64,000 bases of DNA from Arachis hypogaea (lineage: Eukaryota; Streptophyta; Magnoliopsida; Fabales; Fabaceae), in contig NC_092053.1 in the NCBI RefSeq assembly GCF_003086295.3, forward strand, positions 112,981,506 through 113,045,505. Direction: 5' to 3'. Of the stretch, positions 22,398-32,999 are shown one piece after another. The translations under genes were made by a program, and so were the position numbers. The notes beneath the pieces were generated by a model. That model searched no databases. It was not told where the DNA came from and saw only the letters and a program-made list of their open reading frames with translations. Position 1 is the first letter of the stretch, and every line of letters begins with the position of its first letter.

Positions 22398-24107
22398 TGG
22401 TATGCGAAATTGTTACTCTGAGGTTGTAAAATTTGTTGTTCGTTCTCTACCTGGCAACGGCACCAATAACTGGTGCACAATACCATGGTCCAAACATAAC
22501 TTCACAACTTCGCATAACTAACCAGCAAGTGCACTGGGTCGTCCAAGTAATAAAACCTTACGTGAGTAAGGGTCGATCCCACGGAGATTGTTGGTATGAA
22601 ATAAGCTATGGTCATCTTGTAAATCTCAGTCAGGCGGATATCAAATGGTTATGGAGTTTTCGAATAGTAATAATAAATAAATAGAAAATAAAGATAGAAA
22701 TACTTATGTATATCATTGGTGAGAATTTCAGATAAGCGTATAGAGATGCTTTCGTTCCTCTGAATCTCTGCTTTCTCGCTGTCTTCATCCAATCAGTCTT
22801 ACTCCTTTCCATGGCAAGCTTTCTGTAAGGGCATCACCGTTGTCAATGGCTACATCCCATCCTCTCTTGTGAAAATGGTCCAAATGCTCTGTCACGGCAT
22901 GGCTAATCATCTGGAGGTTCTCGATCATACTGGAATAGGATTCACCCTCCTTTTGCGTCTGTCACTACGCCCAGCACTTGCGAGTTTGAAGTTCGTCACA
23001 GCCATCCCTTCCCAGATCCTACTCGGAATACCACAGACAAGGTTTAGACTTTCCGGATCTCAGGAATGGCCATCCATGGGTTCTAACTTATACCACGAAG
23101 ATACTAATAACTCGGACTCGGTCCCCTGTATTAGATATCTAAGAGATACTCATTCTAGCTTGTTTGCATGTAGAACGAAAGTGTTTGTCAGGCATGCATT
23201 CATGATTGAGAATGATGATGAGCGTCACATAATCATCACATTCATCATGTTCTTGGGAACAAATGGATATCTTAGAAGCGGAATAAGTTGAATTGAATAG
23301 AAAAATAGTAGTACTTTGCATTAAATCATGAGGAACAGCAGAGCTCCACACCTTAATCTATGGAGTGCAGAAACTCTACCGTTGAAAAATACATAAGTGA
23401 AAGGTTCAGGCATGGCCAAATGGCCAGCCCCCAAACGTGATCAATATGATCCAAAGATGAACTAAAATCATAAGATGTCAATACAATAGTAAAAAGTCCT
23501 ATTTATACTAGACTAGCTACTAGGGTTTACAGAAGTAAGTAATTGATGCATAAATCCACTTTCGGGGCCCACTTGGTGTGTGCTTGGGCTGAGCTTGAAG
23601 TTTACACGTGGAGAGGTTATTCTTGGAGTTGAACGCCAGTTTGTAACGTGTTTCTGGCGTTCAACTCTGGTTTGTGACGTGTTTCTGGCGTTTAACTCCA
23701 GACTGCAGCGTAGAACTGGAGTTCAACGCCCTTTTGCATCATCTAAACTCGGCCAAAGTATGGACTATTATATATTGCTGGAAAGGCCTGGATGTCTAAT
23801 TTCCAACGCAATTAGAAGCGCGCCATTTTGAGTTCTGTAGCTCCAGAAAATCCACTTTGAGTGCAGGGAGGTCAGAATCCAACAGCATCAGCAGTCCTTC
23901 TTCTACCTTTGAATCTGATTTTTGCTCAAGTCCCTCAATTTCAGCTAGAAAATACATGAAATCACAAAAAAATACAAAAACTCAGAGTAAAGTCCAGAAA
24001 TGTGAATTTAACATAAAAACTAATAAAAACATCCCTAAAAGTAACTAGATCCTACTAAAAACATACTAAAAACAATGTCAAAAAGCGTATAAATTATCCG
24101 CTCATCA
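22398..24107 (-). mobile_element. Solo gypsy LTR (element-B subfamily) inside copia RT
   Basis: On the minus strand it starts TGATGAGCGGATAATTTATA and ends TTTCGCATACCA. CTAAT flanks both sides (22393-22397 and 24108-24112), so it is a separate insertion reduced to one LTR, not the 3' LTR of element B. Over its shared 1.25 kb it is about 97% like the B 5' LTR. It contains a TATAAATA promoter motif near 23495 and palindromic TGGCGTTNAAC units at 23620-23740. Its 3' end holds an internal PBS-like sequence (see findings). The small ORFs on it are chance. Confidence 0.9.
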
Positions 24108-24904
24108 CTAATGCTATAAGAGCCCTAATAGAAGTCAATCTTGCCACAGGTGCATAGGTATCAAAATAGTCTAGACCTTCTTGTTGTCTAAACTCCTTGG
24201 CCACTAACCTTGCTTTAAAGGTTTGTAATGAATCATCAGTGTTATACTTTTTTCTAAATACCCACTTACATCCTATAGGCTTTGATCTTGGAGGCAAATC
24301 AACCAAGACCCAAGTATTGTTAGATAATATTGAGTCCATTTCATTATTTATTACTTCTTTCCAAAAAGCAGAATCCCTTGAAGCTATAGCCTCTTTGAAT
24401 GTTTGAGGATCACCCTCTATGTTCATAACAATAGGAATCTTATTTGTTACAGAATTCCTAGTTCCTTCTACCAAAAAGGTGATAGTCTGAGAAGAAATAA
24501 AATCTGGACCCAAGTCCTTTTCTTTTCTTACTCTCAAGCTCTTCCTTGGTTCAATCAACTCTTTGTCGCTTAGACGTTTATTATTTTGATTATTTATTTC
24601 TTGTGAAATATTAGTATCATTTTGGGGATACTCTGAATTAGAAGTTGAATCATTGATGAATTTATTTTCAATAAATTCTACTTCTCTTGATTCAACAACT
24701 ACATTAGACACTAAGTCTAATATTCTATATGTTTTAGAATTTTGAGCATATCCTATAAAAGTCCCTTTTATGGCTCTTGGCCCCAATTTGGTTCTCTTTT
24801 GATCAGGAACTCAATAAAAGGCTAAACACCCCCACACTTTAAGATAATTTAAATTAGGTTTCCTTCCTTTCCAAATTTCATAAGGAGAACAAGGAATGAG
24901 TCCA
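24108..24904 (-). pseudogene. Ty1/copia integrase end and reverse transcriptase start
   Basis: Read on the minus strand it gives YEIWKGRKPNLNYLKVWGC (integrase C-terminal side), a TGA stop after LAFY, then GPRAIKGTFIGYAQNSKTYR. An acidic linker follows, and the RT start ALASRD-like FKEAIASRDSAFWKEVINNE, WVLVDLPPRSKPIGCKWVF, TFKARLVAKEFRQQEGLDYF and YAPVARLTSIRALIAL. It joins in frame-like register to the RT part beyond the solo LTR. The upstream gag, protease and integrase core are absent, because the element is cut off where gypsy element B begins at 24905. Confidence 0.9.
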
Positions 24905-24906
24905 CC

Positions 24907-26064
24907 TTAGTGATGGTGGCGTTTTCTTCTTGAGGAACCAATGATGTCCTTGAGCTCTTCTATGTCTCTTCCTTGTCTTTGTTGCTCCTCCCTCATTGCT
25001 TTTTGATCTTCTCTAATTTCATGAAGGATGATGGAGTGCTCTTGATGTTCCACCCTTAGTTGTCCCATGTTGGAACTTAGTTCTCCTAGGGAGGTGTTGA
25101 TTTGCTCCCAAAAATTTGGTGGAGGAAAGTGCATCCCTTGAGGTATCTCAGGGATTTCTTGATGGTGAGCTTCCTCATGCATTTCTTGAGCTCCATGAGT
25201 GGGCTCTCTTGTTTGCTCCATCCTTTTCTTAGTGATGGGCTTCTCTTCCTCAATGGGAATGTCTCCTTCTATGAAAGCTCCAGCTGAGTAACATAGATGG
25301 CAAATAAGATGAGGGAAAGCTAGCCTTGCCAAGGGGGAGGGCTTTTCAGCTATTTTGTAGAGTTCAAGGGAGATGACTTTATGAACTTCTACTTCCTCTC
25401 CAATCATGATGCTATGAATCATGATGGCCCGATCCACAGTAACTTCAGATCGGTTGCTAGTGGGGATGATGGAGCGTTGGATGAACTCTAACCATCCTCT
25501 AGCCACAGGCTTAAGGTCCAGTCTTCTTAATTGAACCGGCTTGCCTTTGGAGTCAATCTTCCATTGAGCTCCTTCCACACATATGTCCATGAGGACTTGG
25601 TCCAACCTTTGATCAAAGTTGACCCTTCTAGTGTAGGGGCGTGCATCTTCTTGCATCATAGGCAAGTTAAACACCAACCTCACATTTTCCGGACTAAAAT
25701 CTAAGTATTTCCCCCGAACCATGGTGAGATAATTCTTTGGGTTCGGGTTCTTACTTTGATCATGGTTCTTAGTGATCCATGCATTGGCATAGAACTCTTG
25801 AACCATTAGGATGCCGACTTGTTGGATGGGGTTTGTTAGAGCTTCCCAACCTCTTCTTTGGATTTCATGTCGGATCTCCGGATACTCATTTCTCTTGAGC
25901 TTGAAAGGGACCTCGGGGATCACCTTCTTCTTGGCCACAACATCATAGAAGTAGTCTTGATGAGCTTTGGAGATGAATCTTTCCATCTCCCATGACTCGG
26001 AGGTGGAAGCTTTTGTCTTCCCTTTTCCTTTTCTAGAGGATTCTCCGGTCTTAGGTGCCATCAA
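24907..26064 (-). CDS. ORF2 of element B, plant-transposon-protein-like
   Basis: An intact 385-codon ORF with two adjacent ATGs at its start. The N terminus is basic (SRKGKGKTKAS). The middle has EFYANAWITKNHDQSKNPNP, YLTMVRGKYLDFSPENVRLV and a hydrophobic PHLICHLCYSAGA stretch. This resembles the putative plant transposon protein domain found repeatedly in legume repeats (an assignment from memory). The C-terminal 90 residues are acidic and glutamine-rich with heptad-like spacing (LGELSSNMGQLRVEHQEH), suggesting a coiled coil, and end in RRKRHHH. It lies where pol would be, downstream of gag-protease, behind its own leader with an AAGTTTGGTGTGG motif. The function is unknown. It has no RT, integrase or zinc finger. 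Its integrity beside a decayed gag suggests recent constraint or chance. Confidence 0.75.
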   Translation of the reverse strand: MMAPKTGESSRKGKGKTKASTSESWEMERFISKAHQDYFYDVVAKKKVIPEVPFKLKRNEYPEIRHEIQRRGWEALTNPIQQVGILMVQEFYANAWITKNHDQSKNPNPKNYLTMVRGKYLDFSPENVRLVFNLPMMQEDARPYTRRVNFDQRLDQVLMDICVEGAQWKIDSKGKPVQLRRLDLKPVARGWLEFIQRSIIPTSNRSEVTVDRAIMIHSIMIGEEVEVHKVISLELYKIAEKPSPLARLAFPHLICHLCYSAGAFIEGDIPIEEEKPITKKRMEQTREPTHGAQEMHEEAHHQEIPEIPQGMHFPPPNFWEQINTSLGELSSNMGQLRVEHQEHSIILHEIREDQKAMREEQQRQGRDIEELKDIIGSSRRKRHHH

Positions 26065-26622
26065 TGGTAATGGAAAAACAAAAAGCTTATGCTTTTACCA
26101 CACCAAACTTAGAATATTGCTCGCCCTCGAGCAAGAGAAGAAAGAATAAATGAAGAAGAAGAAGAAAATATGGAGGAGAGGAGGGAGAGGTGTATTCGGC
26201 CAAGAAGGGGAAGAGAGGGTTGTGTTGTGTGAAAATGAGGAAGAATGGAGGGCTTTATATAGGGAGGGGAGGGTGGTTTAGTTTCGGCTATATAGGGTGG
26301 GTTTGGGTGGGAAATTGATTTTGAATTTTGAAGGTAGGTGGAGTTTATGAGGTAGGTTTATGGGGAAGAGTGGATGGATGTGAGTGGTGAAGTAGTGATA
26401 GGGAAGAGAGATTGAGGTGATTGGTGAAGAATTTTGGGGAAGAGTGTTTATTGGGAAGAGAGGATGAACATTGAGAAGAGGGAAGAGAGTGAGTGGAGGT
26501 AGGTGGGGATCCTGTGGGGTTCACAGATGCTGAGTTGATCCTGTGGGGTCCACAGATCCTGAAGTGTCAAGGATTTGCATCCCTGCACCAATTAGGCATG
26601 TAAAATGCCTTTGCATGCAATT
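26065..26622 (-). other. Non-coding leader of ORF2 in element B
   Basis: GA-rich and T-rich low-complexity DNA between the palindrome array and ORF2. On the minus strand it includes CTCGAGGGCGAGCAATATTC and CTAAGTTTGGTGTGG shortly before the ATG. No gene. Confidence 0.6.
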
Positions 26623-26865
26623 CTGGCGTTTAAACGCTGAATTGATGCTTGTTCTGGGCGTTCAGCACCCAGATGCAGCATATTTCTGGCGTTGAATGCC
26701 AGCCAGATGCTTGTTTCTGGCGTTCAGTGCTAGCTCTTCCTCAGTGTGCATTTCTGGCGTCTGAACGCCAGGATGCTGCTTGTTTCTGGCGTTCAACGCC
26801 AGATCCATGCTCTGTTCTGGCGTTGAGCGCCAGCCAGATGCTCCTTACTGGCGTTTAAACGCCAG
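26623..26865 (-). repeat. Array of eight short palindromes (element B)
   Basis: Eight 17-19-bp inverted repeats based on CTGGCGTT-AACGCCAG, at 26623, 26654, 26686, 26717, 26754, 26786, 26817 and 26848, spaced about 31-37 bp apart with unrelated or ATGCTT-like spacers. Some are perfect (26786, 26848) and some have one broken pair. The unit at 26654 is CTGGGCGTTCAGCACCCAG. It corresponds in position to the array in element A at 41612-41783. Confidence 0.9.
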
Positions 26866-27077
26866 TAAGATCCTCCTCCAGGGTGTGATTTTTCTTCTGC
26901 TGTTTTTGATTCCGTTTTCAATTTTTATATTTATTTTGTGACTCCACATGATCATGAACCTAATAAAACATGAAATAACAATAAAAATAAATTAAAATTA
27001 GATAAATAAAAATTGGGTTGCCTCCTAACAAGCGCTTCTTTAATGTCAATAGCTTGACAGTGGGCTCTCATGGAGCC

Positions 27078-29411
27078 TCACAGATGTTCAGAGCATTGTT
27101 GAGACTTCCCAACACCAAACTTAGAGTTTGGATATGGGAGTTCAACACCAAACTTAGAGTTTGGTTGTGGCCTCCCAACACCAAACTTAGAGTTTGACTG
27201 TGGGGGCTCTGGTTGACTCTGTTTTGAGAGAAGCTTACTGTGCCTCTTTTCCATGTTTACAGAAGGATGTCCTTGAGTTTTAAACTCAAGGGAGTCCTCA
27301 TTCAATTGAAGGACTAGTTCACCTCTGTTAACATCAATCACAGCTCTTGCTGTGGCTAGGAAGGGTCTTCCAAGGATGATGGATTCATCCTCATCCTTCC
27401 CAGTATCTAGGATTATGAAATCAGCAGGGATGTAAAGGCCTTCAACCTTTACTAATATGTCTTCTACTTGTCCATAAGCCTGTTTTCTGGAATTGTCTGC
27501 CATCTCTAATGAGATTTTAGCAGCTTGTACCTCAAAGATTCCCAGTTTCTCCATTACAGAGAGTGACATGAGGTTTATTCCTGACCCAAGATCACATAGA
27601 GCATTCTCAAAGGTCATGGTGCCTATGGTACAAGGTATTAGGAACTTTTCAGGATCCTGTTTCTTCTGAGGCAATCTCAGTTGATCCAATGCATTTAGTT
27701 CATTGGTGAACAGGGAAGGTTCATCTCCCCAAATCTCACTACCAAATAAATTGGCATTCAGCTTCATGATTGCACCAAGGAACTTGGCAACTTGCTCTTC
27801 AGTAACATCCTCATTCTCTTCAGAAGAAGAATACTCATCAGAGCTCATGAAGGGCGTAAGGAGGTTTAATAGAATCTCTATGGTCTCTGGATGAGCCTCA
27901 GATTCCTTTGGTTCCTCAAAGGGAAACTCCTTGTTGATCTCTGGACGTCTCAGGAGGTCTTCCTCCTTAGGATTCACGTCCTCCCCTTCCTTCTTGGATT
28001 CGGCCATGATGGTTATATCAATGGCCTTGCACTCTCCTTTTGGATTTTCTTCTGTATTGCTTGGGAGAGCATTAGGAGGGGTTTCAGTGATCTTCTTACT
28101 CAGCTGGCCCACTTGTACCTCCAAATTTCTAATGGAGGATCTTGTTTCATTCATGAAACTCACAGTGGCCTTAGATAGATCAGAGACTAAGTTTGCTAAA
28201 TTAGAGGTATTTTGTTCAGAGTTCTCTGTCTGTTGCTGAGTGGATGATGGAAAAGGCTTGCTATTGCTAAACCTGTTTCTTCCACCATTATTAAAGCCTT
28301 GTTGAGGCTTTTGTTGATCCTTCCATGAGAGATTTGGGTGATTTCTCCATGAGGGATTATAGGTGTTTCCATATGGTTCACCCATGTAATTCACCTCTGC
28401 TATTGCAGGGTTTTCAGGATCATAAGCTTCTTCTTCAGAAGATGCCTCTTGAGTACTGTTGGATGCAGCTTGCATTCCATTCAGACTCTGAGAAATCATA
28501 TTGACTTGCTGAGTCAATATTTTGTTCTGAGCCAATATGGCATTCAGATTATCAATTTCAAGAACTCCCTTCTTCTGAGGCGTCCCATTACTCACAGGAT
28601 TCCTCTCAGAAGTGTACATAAACTGGTTATTAGCAACCATGTCAATGAGTTCTTGAGCTTCTGCAGGTGTTTTCTTTAGGTGAATGGATCCACCTGCAGA
28701 AGTATCCAATGACATCTTAGCTAATTCAGACAGACCATCATAGAATATGTCCAAGATGGTCCATTTTGAAAGCATGTCAGAAGGACACTTTTTGGTCAGT
28801 TGCTTGTATCTTTCCCAAGCTTCATAAAGGGATTCACCTTCCTTCTGTCTGAAGGTTTGAACATCCACTCTAAGCTTACTCAGCTTTTGAGGAGGAAAGA
28901 ACTTGGCTAAGAAAGTCGTGACCAGCTTATCCCAAGAGTTCAGGCTATCTTTGGGTTGAGAGTCCAACCACACTCTAGCTCTGACTCTTACAGCAAACGG
29001 GAAAAGCATGAGCCTGTAGACTTCAGGATCTACTCCATTAGTCTTAACAGTATCACAGATCTGCAAGAATTCAGTTAAGAACTGAAAAGGATCTTCAGAT
29101 GGAAGTCCATGAAACTTGCAGTTTTATTGCATCAGAGAAACTAATTGAGGTTTCAGCTCAAAATTGTTTGCTCCAATGGTAGGGATGGAGATGCTTCTTC
29201 CATGTAAATTGGAATTAGGTGCAGTAAAGTCACCAAGCATCCTCCTTGTATTATTATTATTTTCGGCTGCCATCTCCTCTTCCTGTTCGAAAATTTCTGT
29301 AAGGTTATCTCTGGATTGTTGTATTTTAGCTTCTCTTAGTTTCCTCTTCAGAGTCCTTTCAGGTTCAGGGTCTGCTTCAACAAGAATGTTCTTGTCCTTG
29401 CTCCTGCTCAT
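27078..29411 (-). pseudogene. Gag-protease of element B
   Basis: One long minus-strand frame from ATG at 29411 (MSRSKDKNILVEADPEPERT) is broken by a single in-frame TAA at 29124-29126, where element A has a glutamine codon. Residues around 120-230 are a Retrotrans_gag domain (RLMLFPFAVR, SWDKLVTTFLAKFFPPQKLS, EGESLYEAWERYKQL). A glutamine/asparagine-rich linker without a CCHC knuckle follows. Then comes an acidic segment and a retropepsin with the DLGSGINLM active site and the IILGRPFLATARAVIDV motif. The C terminus has three NSKFGV repeats. The stream ends without RT. The family is the Athila/Tat-like branch of Ty3/gypsy, judged by gag wording and the PBS. Confidence 0.9.
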
Positions 29412-31331
29412 ATGAAAAAGAGGGAACAGAAAAATAATAATAATAGGGATCTTTTTACCCAGGTATAGAGGTTCCCCTGTGTGAGTAGAAGAAGAAAAGA
29501 ATGTAATGTAAAGAAGGAAAGAAGAGAAAATTCGAACACAGATGGAAGAGGGGGTTCGAATTTGGGTGAGATAAAGTGTTAGTAGATGAATAAATAAATA
29601 GAAGGAGATGAGAGAGAAAGAGGATTTTCGAAAATAAAATTTTGAAAAGGGGTTAGTGATTTTCGAAAATTAGGAATGAAAGCAAATTAAAATTAAAAAT
29701 TGAAACAATTAGTTAATTAAAAAGAATTTTTGAAAAAGAGGGAAGAGATTTTCGAAAATTAGAGAGAGAGAGTTAGTTAGGTAGTTTTGAAAGAGATAAG
29801 AAACAAACAAAAAGTTAGTTAGTTAGTTGAAACAAATTTGAAAATCAATTTTGAAAAGATAAAAAGATAAGAAGTTAGAAAAGATATTTTAAAATCAAAT
29901 TTTTGAAAAAGATATGTTTTAAAAAGATATGATTTTGAAAAAAAAAATAAGATAAAAAGATATTTTTGAAAAGATATGATTGAAATTAGTTTTGAAAAAG
30001 ATTTGATTTTTAAAATCACAATTAATGACTTGATTCACAAGAAATCACAAGATATGATTCTAGAACTTAAAGTTTGAATCTTTCTTAATAAGTAAGTAAC
30101 AAACTTGAAATTTTTGAATCAAAACATTAATTGTTGATGATATTTTCGAAAATATGATGTAAAATTAAGAAAAAGATTTTTAAAAAAAATATTTTTAAAA
30201 TTTTCGAAAATAAATAAGAAAAATGAAAAAGATTTGATTTTCGAAAAAGATTTTGAAAAAGATAAGATTTTTAAATTGAAAATTTTATTTGACTCATAAG
30301 AAACAATTGAATTTTAAAAATTTTTGAAAAAGTCAATCCAAATTTTCGAAATTTATGAGAGAAAAAAGGAAAGATATTTTTTTGATTTTTGAATTTTTAA
30401 TGATGAGAGAGAAAAACATGAAAAATGATGCAATGCATGAAAATTTTGGATCTAAACATGTGATGCATGCAAGAATGCTATGAATGTCAAGATAAACACA
30501 AAGAACACTTTGAAGATCATGATGAACATCAAGAACATATTTTTGAAAAATTTTCAAGAAAAGAAAATATGCAAGACACCAAACTTAGAAATTTTTCATG
30601 TATAGACACTATGAATGCAAGAATGCATATGAAAAATAAGAAAAGATACAAAACAAGAAAATATGAAGATCAAACAAGAAGACTGGCCAAGAACAACTTG
30701 AAGATCATGAAGAACACTATGAATGCATGAGTTTTCGAAAAATGCAAAGAATTTTTAGAAAAAATGCAATTGACACCAAACTTGAAATTGAGTCAAGACT
30801 CAAACAAGAAACACAAAATATTTTTTATTTTTATGATTTTATGATTTTTTTGTATTTTCTTTTAATTTTTTTCGAAAAACATATGGAAAAAGAAAATAAG
30901 AAATCCAAAATCTTTAAGAAGAATTCCAGGAATCTTTCAATATTAGCCCAAAGCTCCAATCAAAGGGTTGGACATGGCTTAATAGCCAGTCAAGCTTTAG
31001 AAGATACAAATTAGGCATACAACAGCTGAAACTTCATCCAACTTCATATACTTATAAGTGGAAGCCTCAGTCTAAAAGAATTAGACATGGCTTTACAGCC
31101 AGCCAGGCTTCTACATGCTTCATGAAACACTAGAATTCATTCTTAAAAATTCTGAAGAAAAATATATTTTTGAAAAGATTTATATTTTTTTTTGAAAATA
31201 ATTTTTTTTTGAAAAACGAAAATAAAGAAAAATTTTGAAAGAATTTTGAAAACTTTTTTGAAAAGAAAATAAAAAGAGAATTACCTAATCTGAGCAACAA
31301 GATGAACCGTCAGTTGTCCAAACTCGAACAA
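29412..31331 (-). other. Long non-coding leader of element B
   Basis: About 1.9 kb between PBS and gag, AT-rich and full of the self-complementary TTTTCGAAAA and runs of GATTTTGAAAA. It contains CACCAAACTTAGAA (minus-strand TTCTAAGTTTGGTG) near 30575 and a variant near 30770. Short chance ORFs only. Confidence 0.75.
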
Positions 31332-31349
31332 TCCCCGGTAACGGTGCCA
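31332..31349 (-). promoter_or_regulatory. Primer-binding site of element B (tRNA-Asp type)
   Basis: The minus strand reads TGGCACCGTTACCGGGGA six bases inside the LTR end. It differs by two transitions from the intact TGGCGCCGTTGCCGGGGA in element A, which is complementary to the 3' end of plant tRNA-Asp as I recall it. The changes would weaken priming. Confidence 0.8.
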
Positions 31350-31355
31350 AAAACT

Positions 31356-32603
31356 TGGTATGCGAAATTGTTACTCTGAGGTTGTAAAATTTGTTATTCG
31401 TTCTCTCCCTGGCAATGGCGCCAATAACTGGTGCACAATACCATGGTCCAAACATAACTTCACAACTTCGCACAACGAACCAGCAAGTGCACTGGGTCGT
31501 CCAAGTAATAAAACCTTACGTGAGTAAGGGTCGATCCCATGTAGATTTTTGGTATGAAGCAAGCTACGGTCATCTTGTAAATCTCAGTCAGGCGGATATC
31601 AAATGGTTATGGAGTTTTCGAATAGTAATAATAAATAAATAGAAAATAAAGATAGAAATACTTATGTATATCATTGGTGAGAATTTCAGATAAGCGTATA
31701 GAGATGCTTTCGTTCCTCTGAATCTCTGCTTTCCTGCTGTCTTCATCCAATCAGTCTTACTCCTTTCCATGGCAATCTTTCTGTAAGGGCATCACCGTTG
31801 TCAATGGCTACATCCCATCCTCTCTTGTGAAAATGGTCCAAATGCTCTGTCACGGCATGGCTAATCATCTGGAGGTTCTCGATCATGCTGGAATAGGATT
31901 CACCCTCCTTTTGCGTCTGTCACTACGCCCAGCACTTGCGAGTTTGAAGTTCGTCACAGCCATCCCTTCCCAGATCCTACTCGGAATACCACAGACAAGG
32001 TTTAGACTTTTCGGATCTCAGGAATGGCCATCCATGGGTTCTAACTTATACCACGAAGATACTAATAACTCGGACTCGGTCCCCTGTATTAGATATCTAA
32101 GAGATACTCATTCTAGCTTGTTTGCATGTAGAACGGAAGTGTTTGTCAGGCATGCGTTCATGAGTGAGAATGATGATGAGCGTCACATAATCATCACATT
32201 CATCATGTTCTTGGGAACGAATGGATATCTTAGAAGCGGAATAAGTTGAATTGAATAGAAAAACAGTAGTACTTTGCATTAAATCATGAGGAACAGTAGA
32301 GCTCCACACCTTAATCTATGGAGTGCAGAAACTCTACCGTTGAAAAATACATAAGTGAAAGGTTCAGGCATGGCTGAATGACCAGCCCCCAAACGTGATC
32401 AATATGATCCAAAGATGAACTAAAATCATAAGATGTCAATATAATAGTAAAAAGTCCTATTTATACTAGACTAGCTACTAGGGTTTACAGAAGTAAGTAA
32501 TTGATGCATAAATCCACTTCCGGGGCCCACTTGGTGTGTGCTTGGGCTGAGCTTGAAGTTTACACGTGGAGAGGTCATTCTTGGAGTTGAACGCCAGTTT
32601 GTA
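31356..32603 (-). mobile_element. Truncated 5' LTR of element B
   Basis: It ends TTTCGCATACCA next to the PBS and is about 97% like the solo LTR at 22398-24107, but lacks the first ~460 bp of that LTR (the TGATGAGCGG end). It breaks at GAACGCCAGTTTGTAA. It retains the TATAAATA motif near 32455. Confidence 0.9.
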
Positions 32604-32865
32604 AAAAAAGATCTTTTTTGAGAAGCTGTAATTTACATCTTTTTTTAAAAGATCTTTTTCTCTTAAAAAAGATGTTTTTCATCTAATAAATAAACAAAAA
32701 GTACTTTTATATCGTTATATCCAAACATAATTGATAGATAAAAATATCTTTTTGCATGAGATACCCAAACATAAAATTACTTTTACTTTTCCATAAGATC
32801 TTTTAAAAAAAGAGAACTCAAAAAAAGTTCTTTTCTTAGAAGCTCACCCAAACAAGCTCTATGGA
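32604..32865. mobile_element. Truncated MITE, probably hAT-like
   Basis: The right end GAAGCTCACCCAAACAAGCTCTA is a typical terminus of a common dicot MITE. Inside are inverted AAAAAGATCTTTTTT and AAAAGATGTTTTTC blocks. The left terminus is missing where it abuts the broken LTR of element B, so one deletion removed both ends. Confidence 0.55.
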
Positions 32866-32999
32866 CAAATTTTTTTTTTTAAAAAAATCTTATGGGTCAA
32901 CATGTAATATTTTTTTCTAAAATTTTTCAGACTTATCAACATTAAGTTGTCTATACACCACTTCTCAAAATATTATGATTTTACAAGTTATAATATGTG

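Larger units (their letters stand above)
24905..32603 (-). mobile_element. Gypsy element B (non-autonomous, truncated both ends)
   Basis: Minus-strand order is a truncated 5' LTR (32603-31356), PBS, long leader, gag-protease, palindrome array and ORF2, ending abruptly at 24905 against copia sequence. The 3' non-coding region and 3' LTR present in relative A are missing. The first ~460 bp of the 5' LTR are also missing, joined directly to MITE sequence at 32604. No target duplication remains, so both ends were lost by deletion or illegitimate recombination. No reverse transcriptase or integrase is present. Internally it is about 90-95% like element A over gag. Confidence 0.85.

Noticed and set aside
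22869..23291. 140-codon ORFs repeated at 22869 and 31827
   Set aside because: Both lie antisense within homologous LTRs. Their conservation reflects recent LTR duplication, not coding selection.
26623..26865. CRISPR array
   Set aside because: The spaced palindromes recall repeats with spacers, but the genome is a plant nuclear one, the units are diverged 17-mers, and the array sits inside a retrotransposon.
22398..32603. 22398-24107 as the 3' LTR of element B
   Set aside because: It has its own 5-bp duplication CTAAT within copia sequence, and copia DNA lies between it and element B.
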